Shown in pieces: positions 35,216-45,100 of a DNA stretch of 64,000 nt. The notes under the pieces were generated by a model. That model worked only from the letters and a program-made list of their open reading frames with translations, made no database searches and was not told where the DNA came from. Both the position numbers and the translations under genes were made by a program. Every line of letters starts with the position of its first letter. The stretch's first letter is position 1. This DNA is from Flaccisagitta enflata. Its lineage: Eukaryota > Chaetognatha > Sagittoidea > Aphragmophora. The stretch lies in assembly GCA_965153355.1 (NCBI GenBank), contig OZ231128.1, forward strand, positions 7,130,001 to 7,194,000. Reading direction: 5' to 3'.

Positions 35216-37222
35216 ATTTGCTTCCCTCCACCAACACTGACGAAAACTTAGTTGCATGCTTAGTTGTAATATCGCATAATGAACACTGTCATAGTCCTAC
35301 TCATGATACAAAAACCAGCACTAAATGGACGTGCTGAGTGGCGTAACCAAGGTTACGAGACAACAAACACAAGCATCGTTTGACTTGAGTCAAGAAAAGA
35401 TGTTTAGGTTTCCCTTCGCCGTTTTTTCTTCCGAGGAAGTCGCTTAATTTGCATATTGCAGTAACGTCTTTTTCTTTTTATTCCCAATAACGTCAGAATT
35501 GCGCACACATCGTCCACACCTAGTGACATGCCCGCCATATTTCTTGATGTCTTAAGCTAGTAACTATCGTGATATCTAGCTGACGTTAGCTGACGTTTAA
35601 GGAAAACTGGAGAGTTGTTTTTTATGACATAAAATAACATTTTAAAACACATTAAAACTTTCCGGGTCATGCTCCAGTGTGCGCTGGGGGTTGAGATATA
35701 GGGTGAGGAGGGTGGAGGGTGCGCAGTTCTTGGGTGTGTGGGAGGATGAGGGGCTGAAGTCTGGGCTGGATTAACAAAGCGCTGGATGTTTTGTATGGTG
35801 TGCATGGATGTTTTGTATGGTGTGCATGGATGTTTTGTATGTTCTGCATGGGTGTTTTGTATGTTCTGCATGATAGGTCACAACGTGGAGGTCCGGTCGG
35901 TGACTTTGGATACATCTGAAACTGGTTTGGATACAGTGATTTTGTCTTCTCGTCGTTAACTTTTAACTGCTCCTGCCTCCTGCAATCATTGCGTCGTGTA
36001 TGCATATGTCTATTGGGTCCACTTATGGCAGTTTCCACAATAAACTAGACTGGTGGAAATCAGGCGACTGAATTCGTTAAAATTGATAAACATGTTACAA
36101 TTTCATAATGGTCGCACCTAATGGCTTGAAATTTGAGCTCTATACTCAGAATTTGATATTTTTTTTATCACAAGAAAAAAAATAATCTAATACTTAAAAT
36201 GTGTTCAATTATGTTAATTTTTATTATAATCAGAGTAACGTAAGAGTAACAGGGTGTTAACATTTTAGGTCACTCTTTTCAAAAATCAATATCTCCATCT
36301 AGAATTGACATTAAGGTCTGAAATTTTGCATGAAACTTGGGTTATGTCCTTATTAAAGGGGGAATAAAGAAATTTTCTATAATACCTAAGATATTGCCAT
36401 TTAAAGCATAGTATACTACTATGTGTCAAAATCAAATAAATCGTCATTTTGGACAAATCAACTAAAAGCAAAATTTTTGTATAGTAAATGATAACTGGTG
36501 ATCATAAAATCTTTCGATATTCTTTAGGGATTGCAATTGAACGAAAATGACCCATAATTGAGTAGGCTTAATGATTTTTTGATATCTTTTTCACTGTGGT
36601 TTTGAGTGTGACATCAGTGTGACATAAAAAAGGGGGTGATTTTGGCCTCTTTTTTGCTAGATAGCCTACCAAAATTTTAAATATAAAAGATATTAGCTAG
36701 CGCTGAATCCCAAATAATGAGTTACAACAGCTTTTATCATGAAAAAAAAAAAAGATTAAAATGATTAAAACAATATTTCTACCTGTTACATCATGAATTT
36801 CAGCTGGGCCGGTTTACTGTGGAAATGACCTTAAGCAATCTAAGCGCTCGTCAATATTACTCTCACTCTCGCTCTAATGAGTTTCCTGGATTGCATTCGC
36901 CATTTTTGAAGTGGCAACGACGTTAATAGTCTTAGTCTATAGTCTTATTATTTGAAATGTGAACTTTCTGAGATGCCATTGAAACCTAGAAATTTTGAAA
37001 TTTATGCATTGATACTGATTGAATCGTAACAAAGAGATCGCCCGGATGTATATTATGTTGCCTCTTTACCTTCTTCCTTGCAGGCCTCTTCACCCCTATC
37101 ATTTGAATTGAGCTTCTGATGGGCATACTTTGGATATATACTTTCATACTAGTTAAGATGTGCCAACAAATAATAAGGGTCTAGAATACTATCTCGAAGG
37201 GGAGGCAGGGGATGGAATGTGC
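34341..37222. other. AT-rich flank left of the giant element
   Basis: Two (GTT)n arrays (35,092-35,131 and 35,184-35,214) and a 23-bp tandem repeat (GTATGGTGTGCATGGATGTT type, about 35,790-35,875) are visible. The remainder is unique AT-rich sequence without a recognised gene or RNA. Confidence 0.5.
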
Positions 37223-37226
37223 GTTT

Positions 37227-37548
37227 AGTCGTGGCATGGGGGGATAGTCTGGGATAGACCACCAGACAGAGGAAGTCTAGGCGACGATATATCGCTGAAT
37301 TAGTCTGGAAATGAAACTTTCTTTATATTTCCACGAATTCAAAGGTCTCTTTTGGCCAAAACAAACGATCCCTTTTTGCTTCCGGCTCTGAAGCCTTCGC
37401 GATCAATGAATTCTGAATTAAATTCTTTCTCTTTGAACTAAAAACCTCGTCCTGACGTCCGCTCCTGACCGGCTTTTAGCTAGAAATCAGAGATTTCATA
37501 CATATCCTACTAGCTAGAAATTAGCTCCGGATAGGATTCATTATGACT
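37227..37548 (+). repeat. 5' LTR (322 bp)
   Basis: It starts AGTCGTGGCATGGGG and ends CATTATGACT. The boundaries come from the exact limits of identity with the 3' copy and the 4-bp inverted termini AGTC/GACT. It contains an ATTAAA that could serve as poly(A) signal and a TTTATATTT that could serve as a TATA-like box; neither is proven. Confidence 0.95.
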
Positions 37549-37566
37549 TGGTGACCCGCGGTGGTA
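37549..37566 (+). other. Primer-binding site, tRNA-Trp-like
   Basis: TGGTGACCC follows the LTR with no gap and matches the complement of the 3' end of animal tRNA-Trp (TGGTGACCCC...) over nine bases. The match beyond that is partial and needs a one-base gap. tRNA-Trp is a known primer of avian retroviruses. Confidence 0.6.
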
Positions 37567-38520
37567 AAACCTACCTACGTACTGACCACCTACCTAGACT
37601 CAGTCTGTACATACATACATACATACAGACAAGAGAGGGGGAGACAGACCCCCTCTCGAAAACCCTAGCCCATTTATCTTGTCACGTAAAACGTTCCTTC
37701 GCCTCGAAAACAGAAAGCCTCAAGTTCATAAATTCAAGTTCGGCGTTCGCTCAAAAGAAAAACACAAATCAGAACGAAAACTGATGAAAGACAAATGTTC
37801 GAACGATGATGACTAACGAAATGAACGTACGTACGTACGACTACACAGACATGAGTACTCACTACAACTTTATGTCCGTTCGACAATCAGAGTGTCACTC
37901 TAAAGCGTAAAAATGAGCGAGCATGATAAACAATCGATGCATGTTAAATTAAGCTGTCCGTATGAAAAAGGAGAGACGGACAGACACTTAGCCGAAATTG
38001 ACGGACGGACCGAAAATCGGCCCTACGCACGCACCGTTGACCGTTTAGGCCTTCTAAGAAATTCGGAAGGAAAGGCCCGGGCGCAAAAACGTACTTCGAA
38101 CCCTAAAACATTCGAAGTCGAGACAAAGAAATGAAGAGGAAGGGGAAAAATAGGAGGAGGGGGGAGGCTGAGTGCGCTTTTCCCGGGTCCCGGGCATTGA
38201 AATCAGCGCATTCACTCTCTCCCTCAGCCTCAAGCGACGATCTCCTCCTCTGTCCGTCTGGTGCGTATCACGATGATTAAAATAACAAAAAAAAATATAT
38301 ATGATGCCTATAAAAATCACATAGTCAATCATCGTGATACGCATAAATAAGTTATGATCATGTTAGCTAAACTTTATATTATAAGAACGTTCAAACGCAA
38401 ATTTTATATGAAATGAAAATCCTAGGAGAAATTCTATTAATATTAAATGACGTTCTTATAAGATAAAGTGCGGCCGTATGAAGTGCTCAAGTAAATGCAC
38501 ACGCAAAAAGATAATGCAGA
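37567..38520 (+). other. Leader, part 1: unique sequence with two inverted repeats
   Basis: A small frame at 37,913-38,134 (73 codons, ATG start, basic) could be an upstream ORF or a first exon, but nothing proves it. Two inverted repeats follow: 38,263-38,278 with 38,327-38,342 (16 bp, GCGTATCACGATGATT) and 38,379-38,390 with 38,450-38,461 (12 bp, TTATAAGAACGT). A splice donor for the downstream acceptors is expected here, but I could not choose one. Confidence 0.45.
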
Positions 38521-41270
38521 AACCCGCGATGCGGAGAATTAAATGTCATTTGACATTTCTTAAACTTTTTTTCTCTTTCTTTCAACCCGCTAAGCGGAGT
38601 ATTCGGTCTTCCCGAACGGGAATAATTATTTGGTGTCGGTTTCCATGAACGAATTAGCATTTTCCACAATCAACAATGAGCATTCGCACGCAATTACACA
38701 GAGCACTGCTAGAAATAAGCCCGCTCAGCGGAGACACATATTCACACAAACACGCACAAAAGCAAACTTTGTCGCACTCAATGAATGGAAATACTTTTCT
38801 GTTACCCGCGATGCGGAGGTCAACTAATACAAACAATGCACTCAATTCCACTTTTGCTTTTCTCGCTTATTTAACCTTGATTCCCGCGAAGCGGAGAAAA
38901 ACAAACGATGTGATCCTGATTTCCGAATGATGCTAGATTTTTTTTCCTTTCACTCATTGCCTATTTAAATACTATTATTGAATAATACCCGATCCCGCGC
39001 AGCGGAGAAAATTGGCATATGGCAAAAAAAAATGATAATAGTGGTAAATGAAATAGCCATGAATTAAAACCCGCACAGCGGAGAAAAATTGAAAAATAAT
39101 CAGAATATTAATTTTTATTCTTTTTTTTTGTTTCTCGAATAAAAATAGGATAGATTCATTCAATCTAAACGGTAGTAATGAGACTCGAATATTCATTAAA
39201 ATCAAACAAATGAAATAGCCTAACAAAATGAATTATGCATATCATTAAACCCAAATCCATAAATTCAGCGCATTTTATTTTAATAACATTATTCAGGCTA
39301 AAATAAGACAAGATTTTGTATATCAAAAATCCTGCAAAATACTGCATATTTAGCGGATGCCTACCCTTGTTTAAATGTCTGGGCGGATGCCTAATATTTG
39401 ATTCTGTTTTCATACCCGCTCGGCGGAGGTAGAATTATTGATTCTGTTTTCATACCCGCTCAGCGGAGGAAAATGCATTTTGATTCTGTTTTCATGCCCG
39501 CCCAGCGGAGGAAAATGCATATTGTTTACTTCGGAAAATGTCGCATTGATTTAGATATAACCTTTCCCACAAAGTGGAGGCATTATAGGAACCTTACCCA
39601 CAAGGTGGAGGCATTAATAGGTACCCTTCCCACAAGGTGGAGAGCTTAATAGTAACTATTCCCACAAGGTGGAGACATTAATATTTATTTGGCAACTGCC
39701 TATTATTGTACCCGCTATAGCGGAGGATTAAAACAATTAAAGCATGGGCGGATGCCCTGAATATTGCCCGCTAAGCGGAGGAAATTAGCTACTGGTAGCT
39801 TCGGCAGTATACGCAAATTTTCCCCTAAGAAAGGGAGAGGTTCAATACCTTATGTTGACTAGGCTGAGGCCTAAGAATAGCCCGCTAGGCGGAGATAAAA
39901 TACATATCCTTAGCTTCGGCAGAATGCGCAAAAATTTTGCTATGCTATTTAAAAAAAACTTAGCAAAATGTTTTGATCAATTAAAGCATAGATTTTTAAA
40001 AATGATATGCATAATTCATCTTATCTTAGACAGTATCATAAGTTCTGAATAATATTACATAAACCCGTTGAACGGAGAAAACATAATTGTGAGATTCAAT
40101 TTCCTTTCTTAAATTAAGAGCACCCGAGCTCACTCATGATTGAAGTTTTTTATTTTTTTTTAATTTTAAGAAAATCCATATTCGTCAGAGGATACAGAAA
40201 TGAAATCATAGAATAGCTACCGGAAAAATATCATTAAAAATCAATACTAAAATCCCCGTAACGGATAAATGATTAATTATGAAAAATATTCAATACTGGG
40301 CTAACTAATGGTTATTCAGTATGAATTGACTAAATCCCGCGAGGCGGAGAGTGAATGTTATGCCCATTACTATCTTGAACAGTATAAAAAAATTATTTTA
40401 ATAACTCAAACTAACCATTAGTTGGCAGCTAGTAGAAAATTTTTTTTTTTAAATGCTCAAACCCCAACGGGGAAGATATTGATACCCGCTAAGCGGAGGT
40501 AAAATCCATGATACACGTAGCACAAATTTAATATTGACACCCGCAAAGCGGAGAAATAATTTATGAACATGAATTATGATTTTGATACTAATACCCGCGA
40601 AGCGGAGAAATATTCATGATGCATGAAACATGATACTTAATATTGATACCCGCGAAGCGGAGAGAAGATCATGATGCACGTAGCATAATACTTGATACTG
40701 AAACCCGCAGAGCGGAGAGAAAAGAAATTGATATTGCATAAAATGATGCTTAATGCTAATACCCGCAAGCGGAGATAAATTCATGATACTTAATACTGAA
40801 ACCCGTGAAGCGGGGGAGAAAATTCAAAAACAATTTTTTTTATCTAAATAATGATACTGCAACTATTTAAAGAATTGCATGACATGATGCTTTATACTAA
40901 ATCCCAAAGATGGGAAGAAAAGCATGAAATTCTTGCCTAAACCCGCGCAGCGGAGAATGAGATCAAAAATTTTTTTTACTTTTGCTCATATGAATGATAT
41001 TGAAACCCGCAAAGCGGAGAAACAAAAATTTTTTTGATATTGAATCCCACGGAGCGGGGAAGAAAATCATGATGCACTATGATTTTAATGATCACTGATG
41101 TTAAAAAATTGTCCCCGCGTAGCGGATGAAGAAAATCATGATGCACTACGATTTTAATGATCATTGATGTTAAAAAGTTGTCCCCGCGTAGCGGATGAAA
41201 AATGTCATGATGCAATATGATTTTAATGATGATTAATGTTTTAAAATGTTCTCCGCATAGCGGATGAAAT
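38521..41270 (+). repeat. Leader, part 2: array of about 35 short GC hairpins
   Basis: A 14-16 base motif, CCCGC-NNA-GCGGAG, recurs every 30-190 bases in very AT-rich sequence. It is a 4-5 bp stem with a 2-4 base loop, nearly always followed by AG/GAG. Examples start near 38,522, 38,584, 38,803, 38,882, 39,069, 39,452, 40,484, 40,592, 40,649, 40,939 and 41,006. Variant copies keep the pairing: CCAC/GTGG at 39,567, 39,598 and two more to 39,673; CCGTT/AACGG at 40,065; CCGT/ACGG at 40,256; CCCC/GGGG at 40,462; CCCA/TGGG at 40,903. Both arms changing together means the hairpin is what is kept. Spacers differ in sequence and length, so this is not a simple satellite. Function is unknown; possibilities are an RNA-packaging or protein-binding array, splicing control, or mobile palindromes. 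Confidence 0.88.
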
Positions 41271-41311
41271 AAATCAAAAACCTATTTGTTAGCTTCGGCA
41301 GAATGCGCAAA
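39794..41311 (+). repeat. Second leader motif, TAGCTTCGGCAG, three copies
   Basis: TAGCTTCGGCAGTATACGCA (39,798), TAGCTTCGGCAGAATGCGCA (39,912) and TAGCTTCGGCAGAATGCGCA (41,290) are each followed by AAATTTT-like runs. CTTCGG would form a UUCG tetraloop. A weaker relative is at about 39,528. Confidence 0.7.
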
Positions 41312-41686
41312 TTTTTTTGATATGAGCAAAAACTTGAAGAATAGATCATGATTGGCAAAGATTTTTTTTAGAGAAATGTTAAGATAATACATGGCATCAC
41401 GGAAATCAGAATTACATGAAATCACCCTCATGAAAGTCACTTTTTCTCATTTATGATATGATAGTAATTGAGTTGAACACAACCTGCTATATCGTATTGA
41501 CACGAACAACATGAACACACCCGAAATATACATGAAAATAAGGAAACCGGATATAAGAAAGGAAATGCATTTAATAACATGATCATAACAAAAACAAATG
41601 AAACTTCCGCTACATCGGGTTGTACAAAAATGTTTTGCTTTAAGTCGAGATGAGTGAATAAACTGTTTTGTTATTGTTTATGCACT

Positions 41687-42130
41687 ATGTTTTGTTTACT
41701 CACAGAACACATAATCAAAGTGGCTGAATCTGTTAACACTGCATCGATTGCTAGGCAAGCCGAGCAATTGGTAGAAAAAACCAAAGACGAACTTTTGCTG
41801 GAGTATAAGAGGCAATTGTCTCAAAGTCAATTGAGAAATACGATCCATCAATGCATAAATAGCAATTTGAGCGACAAAATCGAACTGATAAGAATCGAAA
41901 ATCGTCATCTTAAAACATTGAACAAAAATCTTCGCGAATTAGCCATCTCGAGTGAAGCCGCATTACAAAACAATACTCTTGACACTAGAATTAAAATACT
42001 GCGTGAATTAGTGAGAAATTGGCGTGAAAGCGTAACAACTTTGGAAGCGGCAAACACCGCTAACGACGCTCTTCGGCAACGGGCGGAAATCGAGGCGCTT
42101 GAATATCGACAAAGGCTTGAGGATATTTGA
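41687..42130 (+). CDS. Leader-proximal coiled-coil ORF of the giant element
   Basis: The frame is open from 41,654, with its first ATG at 41,687 and TGA at 42,128-42,130 (about 147 residues). From residue 15 on it is strongly helical and charged with heptad-like Leu/Ile spacing, suggesting a coiled coil; no family is recognised. A pyrimidine-rich stretch ending TTTACTCACAG at 41,705 looks like a splice acceptor inside the N-terminal codons, so the natural protein may start in an upstream exon joined there. The stop lies two bases before the ATG of the RING/CCHC ORF, in another frame. That suggests termination-reinitiation or separate messages. Confidence 0.55.
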   Translation: MFCLLTEHIIKVAESVNTASIARQAEQLVEKTKDELLLEYKRQLSQSQLRNTIHQCINSNLSDKIELIRIENRHLKTLNKNLRELAISSEAALQNNTLDTRIKILRELVRNWRESVTTLEAANTANDALRQRAEIEALEYRQRLEDI

Positions 42131-42132
42131 GG

Positions 42133-45100
42133 ATGGAAAGGGACGGTATTAGAGGCGTGAGCTTGGAGTGTGGTGCTTGTGATGTCGTTGGCAGCCCGTT
42201 GGAGTCTGAATGGAGGTTGTTTTTGAATTGCCCTCATAGTGTGCACAAAGAATGTGCGGAGGGATGTGAGGGAGTCTGTCCCAAATGCGGATCCGCGTCG
42301 CCGTTCAGAATTGTCAATAGGGAGATTGTCACGTCCATCGAATTGGACAAGAGATTAAAGAAGGCGCTGAACAAGCACGAGACGAAAAAGAAGCATCTGA
42401 TGGCGACGTTGGACCGTTCGGCAGGGGCATGGAGAAGTTTGGATCGCGTGATGAAATATCGCGTAGTGCAAGCGAGAGAGAAGCGGAAGTGGAGAATTAA
42501 GCAGAGGCTGCACAACGAAAAGAAAGGGCGTAGATTGAATGACGCCGATGACGACGCCGAATCCGTCGGCACTTCCGGCGACGCCGAGGAATCCGCCGAT
42601 AACGCCGCCGACGCCGCCGAATTAGGTGGCGAGAGTCGATCGGTGGAAGGCGAGGAAACGGGGGAGGAGAGAGACGAGCCATATCGAGGCGCGGAGACGC
42701 CGGATTCATCGGTCATTCCTCCAATACCTGAGGAAGTGAGAAGAGAAGAGAAAGAAAGGCGTGACAAGGAAGAAATGGATAAAGCCTGGAAAGCGGTCAA
42801 AGAGGACATAATCAGAGGTTTGGGTGAAGATTTTGAAGGCGAGCCTGAAAAGGCAGCAGAGCTGTGTCTGTCCAACTTATTATTGGACGTCATTCAGTCG
42901 CATGAAATGCAGGATGATTTGGCTCGCCAATGCGTTGGTTACCTTGACAACGTCACGGAGAATCAGGCGTTAGTGATGGAGTCGTTGTCCAAGGCTCAAC
43001 CGACGTTGTACAACGACCTCATGGAGGCTCTTCCGAATGCTGAAGAAGACTTGAATGAGGCAGCGAGAATCGTTTCTGAAATGAACAAAGAAAGAAATTA
43101 TCAAAGGCACGCTCTTGAGCAACTTACAAAGTTCCAATCGACGCTAGAAATACGTCAAAAGGAGCAAAAAGAAGAAGATGAGGGCGTCGACAGGTCACCA
43201 AAGCCCCTTCAAGCTGTCCAAGAGACAATAGAGCTGGGCAAAGAATTTGGGATCCATATCCAGACGATAAGGTCTGACGCCGCCGATCGCGTAGCCCTGG
43301 AAATGGAAACAAAAGGAAGGGATTTGCCGGTTAATGCGTCAATCGTTGACATAATGACCATGTGTGACCTGAACAGAGAGATTCCTCCTCAGGGCAGAAG
43401 AGTCGACGTCTTCAAATTCGACCGGGAAAAGCCCCCAAATTCCATCCCTGAATTGGTGAAGGAAGTAGAAGAATTAAAAAGGCAAAGAAATAGTTTTGCC
43501 TTGATGCTCAAAATGACAGCCATTAGGCTTGAAATTTCAGAAAGGGGCATAAAAAACAGAGATAACACGCATGCAAAAATGGTTAGATTCCAAGAAGTGC
43601 GTCAAGAGCAGAACGAGGAGGTGCACCTGGCCTTTGAAGTATTTATTTCAATGCTTCTTTCCGAGCTTTGCCGTGAAAGATTGATCCGGCAAGAAGCCCT
43701 CAAGATTTTGGAAGAGGTTCCCGAAAGAGCATCAGCCATGGTGGCCATGTTCAGGATGGACGGTCCACAGGATGACATGGGTGAGAAGAAAAAGATGACA
43801 ATTCATAGAGATTCCATGGCCTGTGACATCGATTTGGTGTCAAGGAAATTGGCGACGGGTTTGCCGCCTGAAGAAAAAGAAGAGAGGCTAGCGCAGATCA
43901 AAGACGGCATGACCCAGAAAATGAATCTGGTTTGGGCTGAACCTCAGCCGGTGGACAAAAGATGGACCAAAGGCATGGCAGAAGCTCTATGGGATGAAAT
44001 GACCAATCCCGTACCTCAACTGGAGTCCCTCGAAAGGAAAGAGGAGGAAGACAAAGGACCTTTGCCACCAATAGTGCCGCTGTCCGACGAGAGGAGACAA
44101 GAGGCCCTGAACTTGGCAATCGCGGAAAGTGGAGGACCAAGATTGGGCCCTCATGATTCATACAAACCGCTTAGTCAGACAGAAAGAAGAGCGTTCATCA
44201 ACGATCCATGGGTGCAAAAGATGAACAACGACTTCATGATGTGGAGCAACATCAATCTGCTCAAAATCCCAATTGATTACGAGGGGGTTAGAAAGGAGTG
44301 GGAGGATGCAGATTTGGAGACGGAGGAGGAAAAGGAAGAGAAGAAGAAGAATAAGAAAGGAAAGGAAGGAAAAAAGCAAAAGGGCAAGAAGGCCAAAGAA
44401 GGAGAGATGCTAACAACAAAAGAAGAGTTGGAAGAAATGAAGAAGAGAGGAGGAGAAGACCAAGACAGGACGGGTAAGGCGGGAATGATGGTCCAATGGA
44501 CAAATTCCGACGGCTCATTGGAATTGCAATATTTCCCGCCCGAAGAAATTCCACGTCTGATAGAGGCCGAAAGAAGAGTAAAACAAAGAAAGGAGATCGA
44601 AAGAGAAATGAACGCCTTCTTTGGAGTCAAGAATTCTGACAGCGAAGATAGCAGTGAAGAAGATGAAAAACCCAAACCGCAAAGTTCACCGCCATCAAGG
44701 GCATCACCCAGAGGCGCGAGTGGCAGTTCACCAAGGGCGATGTCTCTCCACACCCATTCAAGACAGCCAACACCAGGCAGGGTCCGTCCAGGGGCGTCTA
44801 CTTCCCCGTCAAACATGGGAAAGACGTTCAGAGGCCCGAAGGAATTGACGTGCTGGCATTGTGGGATCAAAGGTCACCACATAAATGATTGCCCCACGAT
44901 CAAGTGTTGGCGGTGCGGTGAAACAGGTCATCATCAAAAGGTCTGCCAGGCCCCGAAAACGGCGAAGGAAATCTGGGATGGGGCCGACAAAGATGGCAAG
45001 AAAGAGAAGAAGGATGACGACCAAGACAAGAAGAAAGATGGAAGTGGGCCGTCAGTCTGTGCGGTAGAAATGGTGGAAATGGAAGGTCCTTCGGAAGATG

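Noticed and set aside
35667-36038. Minus-strand ORF with LKVNDEKTK
   Set aside because: Resembles an RT motif only over a few residues, and the rest is a 23-bp tandem repeat; too weak to call.
42118-42135. Ribosomal frameshift joining the coiled-coil ORF to the RING ORF
   Set aside because: The shared window is only about ten bases between the TGA at 42,118 and the TGA at 42,128, and it holds no slippery heptamer.
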